The translations under genes were made by a program, and so were the position numbers. From Chitinophaga parva (GTDB lineage Bacteria; Bacteroidota; Bacteroidia; Chitinophagales; Chitinophagaceae), in the NCBI RefSeq assembly GCF_003071345.1, contig NZ_QCYK01000003.1, positions 124,001 to 188,000 on the forward strand: a DNA stretch of 64,000 nucleotides, read 5' to 3'. The notes beneath the pieces were generated by a model. That model was not told the origin of the DNA. It searched no databases and saw only the letters and a program-made list of their open reading frames with translations. How positions within the stretch are numbered: position 1 is the stretch's first letter; the number at the start of each line of letters is the position of its first letter. Shown here piece by piece: positions 7,882 through 15,854 of the stretch.

Positions 7882-9138
7882 ATGGAAAAGATATTAGCCA
7901 GCATTATCACGATCGGCGATGAACTGCTGATTGGCCAGACGATTGATACCAATTCTGCCTGGATAGCGCAACAGCTCAATGCCATTGGCATCTGGGTGCA
8001 CCGCCGCGTGGCCGTGGGCGATACCCGCGAGGCCATCCTGCGTGCCCTGGATGAAGAAGGCAGCCTGTCCAGCCTTATCCTCATCACCGGTGGCCTGGGC
8101 CCCACGGCAGATGACATTACCAAACCCGTGCTCTGCGATTACTTTGGCGGTGTGCTGGTACAGAATGAAGAAGCGCTGCAAAATGTACTGCGCATTTTCG
8201 AGGGCCGCGGCCTGCCCACCCTGCAGCGCAACCTGGACCAGGCCCTGGTGCCGGATACCTGCACCGTGGTGCCCAACAAGCGGGGCACTGCTCCGGGCAT
8301 GTGGTTTGAGCAGAACGGGAAGATCTTTATTTCCATGCCGGGCGTGCCGTACGAAATGCAGGGCATGATGCTGGATTACATCCTGCCCCGCCTGCCGGAG
8401 ATCTACGATGCACCAGCCGTACTGCACCAGACCTTACTGACCTCCGGCATGGGCGAAAGCTTTGTGGCAGAGCGCATCGCGGACTTTGAAACGGCATTAC
8501 CCCCCAACATCAAACTGGCTTACCTGCCCAGTTATGGCCTGCTGAAGCTGCGCCTTACCGCTTTCGGGAAAGACAAGCTCACTACTGCGCTGGCCCTTAC
8601 TCAACAATTCACCACCCTCAAGTCATTGCTGACAGACATTACCGTGGATGAGGAAGATATTCCCATGGGCGCGGTGCTGGGTAAATTACTGAAGGCCAGG
8701 GGCCAAACCGTGGCCACGGCAGAAAGCTGCACCGGTGGCTATATTGCACACCTGCTTACACTCATCCCCGGCAGCTCTGCCTACTTCCAGGGCAGCGTGG
8801 TGTCTTATGCCAACGAGGTGAAGCACGCCTTGCTGAACGTACCGGAAGCCACGCTGGCGGCGCACGGTGCCGTGAGTGAAGCCGTGGTACTGGCCATGGT
8901 GAACGGTGTGCTGGATACAATGAAAACGGATTACGCCATTGCAGTATCCGGCATCATGGGGCCGGATGGAGGTAGCCCGGAAAAGCCGGTAGGCACCGTG
9001 TGGGTGGCCGTGGGCGATAAAAAGCGCCAGACCGCGGTGAAGTACCAGCTGCGTTATGACCGCAGGCATAATATTGAAATGACAGCGGCTTATGCCATCA
9101 ATGAATTGCGCAAATTTATACTGGCCAATGGCCACTAA
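7882..9138 (+). CDS. cinA: CinA-family nicotinamide-nucleotide amidohydrolase
   Basis: The protein has 418 residues with the usual two domains. The N-terminal MoaB-like domain (about 1-170) contains IGDELLIGQTIDTNS and TGGLGPTADD. The C-terminal PncC amidase domain (about 260-415) contains the TAESCTGGY nucleophile region and SGIMGPDGGSPEKPVGTVW. CinA proteins cleave NMN to recycle pyridine nucleotides, and the N-terminal domain is often an ADP-ribose pyrophosphatase. Length and motifs are complete. The cytoplasmic enzyme probably shares a transcript with the thioesterase gene. Confidence 0.95.
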   Translation: MEKILASIITIGDELLIGQTIDTNSAWIAQQLNAIGIWVHRRVAVGDTREAILRALDEEGSLSSLILITGGLGPTADDITKPVLCDYFGGVLVQNEEALQNVLRIFEGRGLPTLQRNLDQALVPDTCTVVPNKRGTAPGMWFEQNGKIFISMPGVPYEMQGMMLDYILPRLPEIYDAPAVLHQTLLTSGMGESFVAERIADFETALPPNIKLAYLPSYGLLKLRLTAFGKDKLTTALALTQQFTTLKSLLTDITVDEEDIPMGAVLGKLLKARGQTVATAESCTGGYIAHLLTLIPGSSAYFQGSVVSYANEVKHALLNVPEATLAAHGAVSEAVVLAMVNGVLDTMKTDYAIAVSGIMGPDGGSPEKPVGTVWVAVGDKKRQTAVKYQLRYDRRHNIEMTAAYAINELRKFILANGH

Positions 9139-9212
9139 ATATTTCATTTTCTAAATCTATCACCAAAACAAAATGAGCGGACCAGGAAGCGGGAAGCAGG
9201 AGCAGAACTGTA

Positions 9213-9246
9213 TTTGGCAGTAATGCTGCAAATTCCCTTATTTTTG
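9213..9246 (+). promoter_or_regulatory. Promoter of the E2 gene
   Basis: TTTG (9213-9216), 22 bases, then TATTTTTG (9239-9246) fits the Bacteroidota promoter consensus. Transcription would start near 9253, about 20 bases before the ATG. Confidence 0.7.
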
Positions 9247-9272
9247 TCGCCGTATCAGTTAAAGAGAATCTT

Positions 9273-10634
9273 ATGGCCATAGTAGAATTGGTAATGCCCA
9301 AGATGGGTGAAAGTATCATGGAAGCAACCATCTTGCGATGGCACAAGAAGGTAGGGGATGCGGTGAACGCCGATGAAACGGTGTTGGAGATCGCTACAGA
9401 CAAGGTGGACAGCGAGGTGCCTTCTATTGCTACCGGAGAGATTACTGAGATCCTGTTCAAAGAGAACGATGTAGTGCCCGTGGGCACCGTGATTGCGCGG
9501 GTGCGCACTGCTGCCGGTGAATCGGCCGCATCGCCCGCCGCTGCCACGCCTGCCGCTCCTGCAGCATCACCTGCACCGCCCGCGCCGGCCCCCGTAGCTG
9601 CCGCAGCGGAAGCCGCACCTGTGCTGGAAAAACCCGCCGGTGGCGTGCGCTTTTATTCCCCGCTGGTACTTACCATTGCCCAGCAGGAAGGCGTAAGCTT
9701 TAACGAACTGGAAAATATTGCAGGTTCCGGCAATGAAGGCCGGGTAACCAAGAAAGACCTGCTGGACTACATTGCCCGCAGGCAGCAGGGCAGCGTTACC
9801 GCGCCGGCTGCAACGCCCGCGGCTCCCGCCGTTACCACCGCCCCGGCCCCACAGCCGGCAGCGGCAGAAAGCAATGGTGTAGCCGCCAAGGCCGCTCCTG
9901 CCGCGCCGGTAACCTTTACCACCGGCAACGTGGAGATCCAGGAAATGGACCGCATGCGCAAGCTCATTGCAGAGCACATGGTGCGCAGCGTGCAAACCAG
10001 CCCACACGTGACCAGCTTTGCCGAAGCCGACGTGACCCACCTGGTGCGCTGGCGCGATGCCGCAAAAAATGCCTTCGAAAAAAGAGAAGGGGAGAAGCTC
10101 ACCTTTACGCCCCTCTTCATTGAGGCCGTAGTGAAGTGCATCAAGAAATTCCCCCTGATCAACTCTTCCCTGGATGGCGAAAAGATCATTCTCCGGAAAG
10201 ACATCAATATAGGTATGGCCGCGGCCCTGCCCAGCGGGAACCTCATTGTACCGGTGATCCGCAACGCGGACATGCTGAACCTTGTAGGCCTGAGCAAGCA
10301 GGTGAACCACCTGGCCAATGCCGCCCGCACCAACAAACTGAAGCCGGAAGATACCCAGGCAGGCACTTTCACCCTTACGAACGTGGGCACCTTTGGTAGC
10401 CTGATGGGCACTCCCATCATCAACCAGCCGCAGGTGGCTATCCTGGCGGTGGGCGCCATCAAAAAACGCCCCGTGGTAGTGGAAACGGCCCAGGGCGATT
10501 CCATAGCCATCCGCCATATGATGTATTTGTCATTGTCCTATGACCATCGTATTATCGATGGGGCATTGGGCTCTACCTTCCTGAGCGCAGTAGCCCATGA
10601 GCTGGAGCATTTTGACCCGCAGCGGGAGTTTTAG
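9273..10634 (+). CDS. 2-oxo acid dehydrogenase E2, dihydrolipoamide acyltransferase
   Basis: The protein has 453 residues. The N-terminal lipoyl domain (1-77) has the lipoylated lysine in ATDKVDSEV (Lys44). An Ala/Pro-rich linker leads to a peripheral-subunit-binding domain (about 125-165, YSPLVLTIAQQEG...GRVTKKDLLDYI), and a second Ala/Pro linker follows. The C-terminal catalytic domain ends with SYDHRIIDGA, the HxxxDG acyltransferase signature. It moves the acyl group to CoA in a cytoplasmic multi-enzyme complex. The lipoyl sequence is more like branched-chain or 2-oxoglutarate E2 than pyruvate E2, but the acyl specificity is not certain. No E1 or E3 gene is in this window, so the complex is encoded at scattered loci. 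Confidence 0.9.
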   Translation: MAIVELVMPKMGESIMEATILRWHKKVGDAVNADETVLEIATDKVDSEVPSIATGEITEILFKENDVVPVGTVIARVRTAAGESAASPAAATPAAPAASPAPPAPAPVAAAAEAAPVLEKPAGGVRFYSPLVLTIAQQEGVSFNELENIAGSGNEGRVTKKDLLDYIARRQQGSVTAPAATPAAPAVTTAPAPQPAAAESNGVAAKAAPAAPVTFTTGNVEIQEMDRMRKLIAEHMVRSVQTSPHVTSFAEADVTHLVRWRDAAKNAFEKREGEKLTFTPLFIEAVVKCIKKFPLINSSLDGEKIILRKDINIGMAAALPSGNLIVPVIRNADMLNLVGLSKQVNHLANAARTNKLKPEDTQAGTFTLTNVGTFGSLMGTPIINQPQVAILAVGAIKKRPVVVETAQGDSIAIRHMMYLSLSYDHRIIDGALGSTFLSAVAHELEHFDPQREF

Positions 10635-10670
10635 GGATTGGCACAATGCATAAGGTATAAGGATAGTGGA

Positions 10671-10700
10671 AGGGCCTCCGTGTAAGCGGGGGCCTTTTTT
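10671..10700 (+). terminator. Terminator of the E2 gene
   Basis: An 8-bp stem (GGCCTCCG with CGGGGGCC, one G-T pair) is followed by six T residues on the plus strand, 40 bases after the E2 stop. Confidence 0.85.
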
Positions 10701-10753
10701 AGTGCGTTGCGGGGTGGGAAATGCACTGGTGGGGAGGGGAATGGCCGGGGTAC

Positions 10754-10782
10754 AAAAAAGGCGCCCTTCCGGAGCGCCTTAC
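10754..10782 (-). terminator. Terminator of the RRM gene
   Basis: The AAGGCGC/GCGCCTT stem is followed by a run of T on the minus strand, about 50 bases past the stop of the RRM gene. Confidence 0.8.
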
Positions 10783-10828
10783 CGTCGTTTCTTGCAAAAC
10801 GACCGAAAATAACATCGGGGAATCATCA

Positions 10829-11158
10829 TTAGTGACGATCACGACCGCCGCCATAGCCGCCGCCGTATCCACCGCCACCGCGGTTACCACCACCACTTCT
10901 GAAATTATTATTCGGCTGTTTAGGTCTTGCTTCGTTAACTGTTAATTGTTTGCCCTCAATAGTGTTACCATTCAGGCTCTCCATCGCTTTCGCGCCTTCC
11001 TCTTGATTAGGCATTTCCACGAAACCGAAACCGCGGGAGCGACCAGTTTCATGGTCTTTGATAATTTTAGCAGAGGTTACTTCACCAAATTCGCTAAAAA
11101 TTTGATGGAGGTCCTCATCGTTCAACCTATAGTGCAGGTTGGCTACGTAGATGTTCAT
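10829..11158 (-). CDS. Glycine-rich RRM RNA-binding protein
   Basis: The protein has 109 residues. Residues 1-80 form one RNA recognition motif with both signatures visible: RNP2 as IYVANL (3-8) and RNP1 as RGFGFVEM (about 43-50). The tail is Gly/Arg-rich (GGGNRGGGGYGGGYGGG), like plant and cyanobacterial cold-inducible RNA-binding proteins. Such single-RRM proteins are widespread in Bacteroidota and act as RNA chaperones, often induced by cold. The gene is monocistronic, with its own terminator. The repeated Gly codons give a low-complexity stretch at 10840-10900. Confidence 0.95.
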   Translation of the reverse strand: MNIYVANLHYRLNDEDLHQIFSEFGEVTSAKIIKDHETGRSRGFGFVEMPNQEEGAKAMESLNGNTIEGKQLTVNEARPKQPNNNFRSGGGNRGGGGYGGGYGGGRDRH

Positions 11159-11343
11159 GATGGTGAAATTAAAAAAATGAAATAATATCCTTGAAGATAG
11201 GTAAATTCTATCAAATATTTATCCCACCCCCAAAATATTTCAAAATGCGCCCCAGGTCCTGGAAATGGCCTTCCCGGCCTGTTTATGGGTTATTTAAGCA
11301 CCGCTAATTCACCACTAGCAGGCTGCTCTTTTTTTTGTAACTT

Positions 11344-12093
11344 ATGGATAAGTATATATTAAAATGTTTGCCTATGGGATCTCTGAGTGAAACCTGGTTT
11401 GCCGACGGGTATATTGATTTTGAACAAAAGAAATACACCCTGCTGGCCTACCTCCAGGAAATTAACCGTTTTTTTAACCAGCACATGCTCTACCCGCAGC
11501 TGTCTGACGTGATCTTTCATTTTAATAACCTGCGCGCCTTTAAGGAGAACAAGGAGTTCCTGCAGCAACGCTTTCCCAAACAGCTTACGGCCGTGAACAT
11601 GGAAAAACTCCAACTGCTGTACCAGCGTATCGTGGAAGATGACGAGCTGATGGAGGAGCTGGAAAACATCCTGCGCTTTGCCCTGCAAACGCTGGACCAC
11701 ACGATCAAGGAAGGCACCGCCCTGTATGACCTGGTGGAAGACACCCTGCACATCTCTCCGGTAGGACTGCTGCCGCTTGACATCCGCGAGGGTTACCTGC
11801 TGCTCTGCGATGGGCGCTACCGCGATACGCTGGTATACACCTACCGCCTCAGCATCTTTGAGCGCCACGATGAAAAGTACCGGGGCATCCACACCCATTT
11901 TGTAGAAGCGTTCGACAAGAATGTCGGTAACTCCAGTGAGCATATTAAAACAGTGCTCATCCGCCGTTACCGCCAGCTGCCCAATCCCGCGGTGTACCGC
12001 GTGGAAACGGACCTGGCCTTCCCGGTGAATGAAACGCTTTTACCCGTGGCCAAGCGTACCCTGGTAAAATATCTTTCACAGCACGTAGCGTAA
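11344..12093 (+). CDS. Conserved protein of unknown function (249 aa)
   Basis: I do not recognise this soluble protein. It has no signal peptide or membrane helix. It is rich in charged helical stretches (MEKLQLLYQRIVEDDELMEELENILRF in pieces) followed by a beta-rich part (GYLLLCDGRYRDTLVYTYRLSIF). It starts at an ATG just after a run of T, with little room for a leader. The gene stands alone: an RRM gene is divergent upstream and a strong terminator follows. The coding character is good (compact ORF, biased third positions), so it is real. Confidence 0.75.
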   Translation: MDKYILKCLPMGSLSETWFADGYIDFEQKKYTLLAYLQEINRFFNQHMLYPQLSDVIFHFNNLRAFKENKEFLQQRFPKQLTAVNMEKLQLLYQRIVEDDELMEELENILRFALQTLDHTIKEGTALYDLVEDTLHISPVGLLPLDIREGYLLLCDGRYRDTLVYTYRLSIFERHDEKYRGIHTHFVEAFDKNVGNSSEHIKTVLIRRYRQLPNPAVYRVETDLAFPVNETLLPVAKRTLVKYLSQHVA

Positions 12094-12112
12094 ACGATCA
12101 GCAACATCAAAA

Positions 12113-12142
12113 AAAACGCGGGCCACCAGGGCCCGCGTTTTT
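12113..12142. terminator. Bidirectional terminator
   Basis: A 12-bp stem (AAAACGCGGGCC with GGCCCGCGTTTT) has a short ACCA-containing loop and T runs on both strands. It lies between convergent genes. Confidence 0.9.
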
Positions 12143-12146
12143 GCTT

Positions 12147-12593
12147 TTAGTTGGAGCAACCGATGTTGTCCAGGAACTGTAGGTAAAAATCACTATCGCC
12201 AGCGGGCAGGTTCACCGTGAAAGTGGCCGTGCTCACGCCTTTGTAGTTCACATTGTACAGCGGCTGGTGCTGCAGGGAAAGCACGTATGCATTGAAGCAT
12301 TCATTGGAAGGCAGGTTGCCATACGTGATGGTCACCGTGAGCGGTTGGGTAGGATCTATCTGGGTATACCACGACGTGGCATAGGTACCCGGTATGCCTA
12401 CGTCCACACCGTTCACCACCAGGCTGGTTACATTGCGGAGGGGATTGCCGTTATGAACGATCTGCAGGGTTACCGTGCGATGCCTGGCTACGGTGGCTAC
12501 GGAGTCATGGGAGATGCCGGAATGCTTGCCGGTGGAGGCAAAGGAGGCTACAGACAGGCAGCAGGCAGCTGCCAGGAAGAGGAGTCGCTTCAT
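12147..12593 (-). CDS. Small secreted protein, tandem paralogue 1
   Basis: The protein has 148 residues. A signal peptide (MKRLLFLAAACCLSVASFAS) is followed by a beta-rich single domain with LQIVHNGNPLRNVTSLVVNGVDV and the ending FYLQFLDNIGCSN. The next gene upstream encodes a paralogue with the same order of motifs (QVVHNGGSTIRNIVSVTLDGVAV; YIQFLDNIGCS). I do not know the family. Two cysteines (in NECFNAY and at the C-terminal IGCS) are shared with the paralogue and may form a disulphide. The product is probably periplasmic or extracellular. It lies 29 bases after the paralogue and next to a terminator, so the pair is likely an operon. Confidence 0.7.
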   Translation of the reverse strand: MKRLLFLAAACCLSVASFASTGKHSGISHDSVATVARHRTVTLQIVHNGNPLRNVTSLVVNGVDVGIPGTYATSWYTQIDPTQPLTVTITYGNLPSNECFNAYVLSLQHQPLYNVNYKGVSTATFTVNLPAGDSDFYLQFLDNIGCSN

Positions 12594-12622
12594 GGTGGTT
12601 GGTTTGTTAAAGGTGAAAAGGA

Positions 12623-13084
12623 TCAGATCCCGCTACAACCAATGTTGTCGAGGAACTGGATGTACAGGAAAGTGCTGGTGGCAGGCAGTGTCACGGAGAA
12701 TGTGGCCGTGTTAGTGCCCGCATAATTTGCACTGTACAACTGGGTGCTGTTTTCGTCACAGCAAAAGACGTTGAAACAATCTGTGGCGCCCATGTTTGAA
12801 TAGGTTACTGTCACAACATGTGTACCGGTGGTGGTGTTGCCAAACACGCCTATCGGGTAGGCGCCGGAAGCGCCTGTTACGGCCACACCATCCAATGTTA
12901 CGCTTACAATGTTGCGGATGGTACTTCCTCCGTTGTGTACTACCTGGAAGTTAGCGGCGCCACTGACCTCACGGTACTTCGTGGAGGGGAAAAGGTGGTT
13001 GCGGATCGGGCTTGCATAGGTTGATTGCAGCAAGCAGGCGGACAATGCCAGGCAGCAGGCAGCTGCACGTAACGCTTTGTTCAT
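12623..13084 (-). CDS. Small secreted protein, tandem paralogue 2
   Basis: The protein has 153 residues with a signal peptide ending near STYAS. Its mature region aligns with its downstream neighbour through VVHNGGSTIRN, VTVTYSNMGATDCFN, YSANYAGTNTATFSVTLPA and the C-terminal LYIQFLDNIGCSGI. It has extra cysteines (FCCDEN) in the middle. The fold looks like a small beta sandwich. Function is unknown; duplication and the shared end motif suggest a surface or secreted family expanded in this lineage. It is the first gene of the pair. Confidence 0.7.
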   Translation of the reverse strand: MNKALRAAACCLALSACLLQSTYASPIRNHLFPSTKYREVSGAANFQVVHNGGSTIRNIVSVTLDGVAVTGASGAYPIGVFGNTTTGTHVVTVTYSNMGATDCFNVFCCDENSTQLYSANYAGTNTATFSVTLPATSTFLYIQFLDNIGCSGI

Positions 13085-13425
13085 GTACGGTTGGTTTTAT
13101 GGATTAAAAAATGGTTGGCAAAATGGGGAGTGGTTGGTTGCCCATTAACAGGCATGCGGGTAAAAGAAATGGCAGTGTTTTTTGCATGGATATAAACGGG
13201 CTGTGATACAGTATGAAATATAGCACATCACAGCCGGTTTTCTGATGTCCGTTTTATCTTTTCTTATCAGTACTTCCGTTTCCTTTCAATGGATAATTTT
13301 TTCCTTCCTGATACCAGCGTGGATGGATGTCCATCAGTTTATGGGAAAGCATTCTCACCCCCTGTGGAGGAACTGTCCGCCGTGCGGTCTTCACCGGTGT
13401 AGGGCTACGCGTTTTTTAGTGGCTG
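13085..13425. other. Intergenic region with a 9-bp inverted repeat
   Basis: This gap separates two reverse-strand genes. It holds the promoter region of the secreted pair and a perfect inverted repeat GGCTGTGAT (13199-13207) / ATCACAGCC (13227-13235) with a 19-base spacer. No convincing gene or -7 box was found. Confidence 0.4.
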
Positions 13426-14043
13426 TTATTGCAGCCCGGTTTTCCCTTCTTCATCTGCAAAGTGCACTTCCAGCGTATGATCTTTTAAAAAAGGTTGGTA
13501 GTACTGTGTAAGCAGGCGGCGGATCTTGTCTTTGGATTGCTGCAGGTAAATGTTGTTATGCGCCAGCTGGTCGCGGGAGGTTTGATACAATTTTTTCTGC
13601 ACCACGGTGTAGGTCTCATCATCCTGGAAAAGCAGGAAACCCTTACGGTTAGCGGTTTCCATCTTGTCTACCTTCAGCTCATAGCTGAGCAGGGCGGGGG
13701 CAGGGAGGTCTACCCGGATCACCTTTTTATCAAGGTGGATGTGAAACTGGCTGCTATCTATCACTACGCCGTATTTGGCTACATAAGGGATGGTTACAAA
13801 CACGGTGTTTTCCAGGAATGCTTTCTTCAGGTTATCACTCCAGTCGTTGTTGTCTGTGATGTTACTGGTTTTGATGCTGGCATTGCCCATTACTTCCAGG
13901 CTGCCCAGCTCCGCAATCTCCCGCACGATCTGGCTGTTGGAGATCGTTTCCTCGGTAATATGTTTACTGCCAAATTGCTTTCCTATCCAGAACACAGCCA
14001 CGATGACCACCACCAGGCAAAGCGTGTAGAAGAACCATTTCAT
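13426..14043 (-). CDS. DUF4230 family membrane-anchored protein
   Basis: The protein has 205 residues. One N-terminal transmembrane helix (WFFYTLCLVVVIVAVFWIG) is followed by a soluble domain with the DUF4230 features SQIVREIAELGSLEV and the later VVIDSSQFHIHLDKKVIRVDLPAPALLSYEL in pieces. DUF4230 proteins are of unknown function and anchored at the membrane with the domain outside the cytoplasm. The gene lies 12 bases after the stop of nothing related: its downstream and upstream neighbours are the secreted pair and a cupin gene that ends 13 bases before its start. It could therefore be cotranscribed with the cupin. Confidence 0.75.
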   Translation of the reverse strand: MKWFFYTLCLVVVIVAVFWIGKQFGSKHITEETISNSQIVREIAELGSLEVMGNASIKTSNITDNNDWSDNLKKAFLENTVFVTIPYVAKYGVVIDSSQFHIHLDKKVIRVDLPAPALLSYELKVDKMETANRKGFLLFQDDETYTVVQKKLYQTSRDQLAHNNIYLQQSKDKIRRLLTQYYQPFLKDHTLEVHFADEEGKTGLQ

Positions 14044-14055
14044 AAAAGTCGTTTA

Positions 14056-14577
14056 TCAGGCGTAAGTAAGTTGAGCAATGAGGGCTGCGTGTTGCGGGTA
14101 TGCCGCCTGCAGGCTGGCGCGGTCTGCCAGTTCAAAATCTGCAAAGTCAAAGCCGGGGGCTACGGTACAACCCACCAGGGCAAAGGTTTCCGGGGCTGTG
14201 GTACGTGATGCAAACCAGCTGCCGGCGGGGATCACCAGTTGCAGTTGCTCACCGGCTTCCAGGTCGCGGCCCAGGCGGTGATGCAGCAAAGTGCCCAGCG
14301 GGGTAATTTCGTATATACTTAACGTTGAGCCATCGTAAAAATGCCACATCTCATCCGCCGCAATGCGGTGAAAGGCGGAGAACTGCCCGCTCTCCAGCAG
14401 GAAATAAATGCCGGTGCTGGCCGCACGGTCGCCCTTAAAGGTGCCGGGAAGGCTGCTTTGCGGCAGTTGCAGGGCGCTGCGGTAGGTTTCGCGGAAAGCG
14501 CCTCCTTCCACGTGCGATTCCAGTTTCAGGTGCTTGCGCCAGTAGGCGGCATTGTGCGTGAACATGCTCCGTTCCAT
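14056..14577 (-). CDS. Cupin superfamily protein, DUF985 type
   Basis: The protein has 173 residues. It shows HVEGGAFRETYRS, STGIYFLLESGQFSAFHRIAADEMWHFYDG and VIPAGSWFAS, the marks of the DUF985 cupin family. The histidines in FHR and WHFY are the usual metal-site positions. A longer reading frame to 14634 exists, but its extra codons run through the terminator hairpin of the upstream AraC gene, so I chose ATG at 14577 (MERSMFTHN). Members bind sugars or metals, and no reaction is established for most. It ends 13 bases before the DUF4230 start. Confidence 0.85.
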   Translation of the reverse strand: MERSMFTHNAAYWRKHLKLESHVEGGAFRETYRSALQLPQSSLPGTFKGDRAASTGIYFLLESGQFSAFHRIAADEMWHFYDGSTLSIYEITPLGTLLHHRLGRDLEAGEQLQLVIPAGSWFASRTTAPETFALVGCTVAPGFDFADFELADRASLQAAYPQHAALIAQLTYA

Positions 14578-14589
14578 GACATTAAGGTA

Positions 14590-14621
14590 AAAAAAAGTCC
14601 GGACGCAAGCTGTCCGGACCT
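14590..14621 (-). terminator. Terminator of the AraC gene
   Basis: A GTCCGGAC/GTCCGGAC stem (14597-14604 and 14612-14619) is followed by eight T on the minus strand, 30 bases after the AraC stop. Confidence 0.85.
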
Positions 14622-14652
14622 TGATAATTGGCAAAAGAAAAAATACGCGGCT

Positions 14653-15501
14653 TTAGGCAACGGCTACCTGCTGTTGTTCCATCAGCATGTTCACAATGTT
14701 CTTTACCGGGGCAGTGCTTTCCGTTTCATGGGTAAAGTAGTGGCCCGGCTGGCCGTTAAAGGAGAGGAAGTCGCGCACAAATGTGGCGGCATCCGCGTAA
14801 CCGCTTCTTTCCAGGGCGGTTTGCCACTGCGTGCGTTCCATCTGCTGCAGGGCTTTCATGGCATGTTTAAAACGCAGGATACGTGCGTACAACATGGGCG
14901 GCAGGCCTATCACTTCCATGAAACGGCGCTCCAGGGTGTGGCGGCTTTGCTGGAACAGTTCCGCCAGTTTGCCCATGCTAACATTGCCATTTTCTCTGAT
15001 CATGTAATCAGCCATCTGGTCCACTTGTTTGAGTGCGTGCTGCTGCTCCATGGCTTTACCCAGGCCCGTGTTCAGGCACTCATACAGGTATTGGGGCATG
15101 GGCAGGCTGGCCAGTTGCTCCTGCAGCTGGCACCAGATGTTATTATCAAGTTTGGTAAGGTCGCGGCAGTAGTTGGTGAGGGTACCCATATTCAGCCCGA
15201 GCAGCTTGCGGCTGCCATAAGCATTGAGCTGCACAGCTACCAGTTTTACCGGGCCGTTTGCATGCAATTGGTGGGCGCCGGTAAAGTGGCCCAGGATGCA
15301 GGCCTGGGGCAGCACAAAAGTGGCGTGGCCGGCCGGTGTGCAGGAAAGGCTTCCTTCCTGGATAAAAATGAGGTACTGATCCCCCAGGGCAAACAGGTGT
15401 TGCGGTACCTGCACTGCTCCGGATACACTTTCCTGCCAGTAATAATAGTGCTTAACAAAAGGGTTCAAGCTGGCTGCGGGACGGTAAATATGAAAGTTCA
15501 T
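14653..15501 (-). CDS. AraC family transcriptional regulator
   Basis: The protein has 282 residues. The N-terminal part (FHIYRPAASLNPFVKHYYYWQ) is the sensor-type beta domain found in many Bacteroidota AraC proteins (DUF6597-like). The C-terminal 100 residues carry two helix-turn-helix motifs, with VSMGKLAELFQQSRHTLERRFMEVIG in pieces and GYADAATFVRDFLSFNGQPGHYF. No ligand is evident. It is monocistronic, with its own terminator and a long AT-rich upstream gap that should hold its promoter. Confidence 0.85.
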   Translation of the reverse strand: MNFHIYRPAASLNPFVKHYYYWQESVSGAVQVPQHLFALGDQYLIFIQEGSLSCTPAGHATFVLPQACILGHFTGAHQLHANGPVKLVAVQLNAYGSRKLLGLNMGTLTNYCRDLTKLDNNIWCQLQEQLASLPMPQYLYECLNTGLGKAMEQQHALKQVDQMADYMIRENGNVSMGKLAELFQQSRHTLERRFMEVIGLPPMLYARILRFKHAMKALQQMERTQWQTALERSGYADAATFVRDFLSFNGQPGHYFTHETESTAPVKNIVNMLMEQQQVAVA

Positions 15502-15854
15502 AGGGACGGTTTTAGGATGATAGGATATACCGTTGGTCTTATTGTAAATATAGGTAAATGTTAAAATGTGAGGATATTTTTTTATAAGTTAATAACCAGT
15601 TGATCCGGAAGCCGTTGTGTGCATCAATAAAATACCTGGGCCAGTGTGGTAGCGGGTTTCAGGGGATGGGGCGGCTTTCCGAAATACTACTGCACTGGGT
15701 TATAGCGCCTTAGGAGGGCAGGGGTAGAAGACTGTTAAAGAACTAGTCAATTTATTAAATAAATTATATGTAATATATTTTTAATACGTTAATAATTTGT
15801 AAATGGCGGGGCAAAATTTGGTAGAGAGCAATGTGTGTTTGCCCCGCATCTGAT
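15502..15854. other. AT-rich intergenic region
   Basis: This gap separates two reverse-strand genes. Near 15530-15560 an AT-rich stretch is a likely promoter for the AraC gene, and 15806-15847 is a terminator. The middle (15600-15800) shows nothing else that I can support. Confidence 0.4.
15806..15847 (-). terminator. Long-loop hairpin after the S9 peptidase gene
   Basis: A perfect 10-bp stem (GCGGGGCAAA with TTTGCCCCGC) has a 22-base loop and lies directly after the peptidase stop. The tail is T-poor, so it may protect the 3' end rather than act as a strong terminator. Confidence 0.6.

Noticed and set aside
14578..14634. N-terminal extension of the cupin gene
   Set aside because: The extra 19 codons run through the terminator hairpin of the upstream AraC gene.
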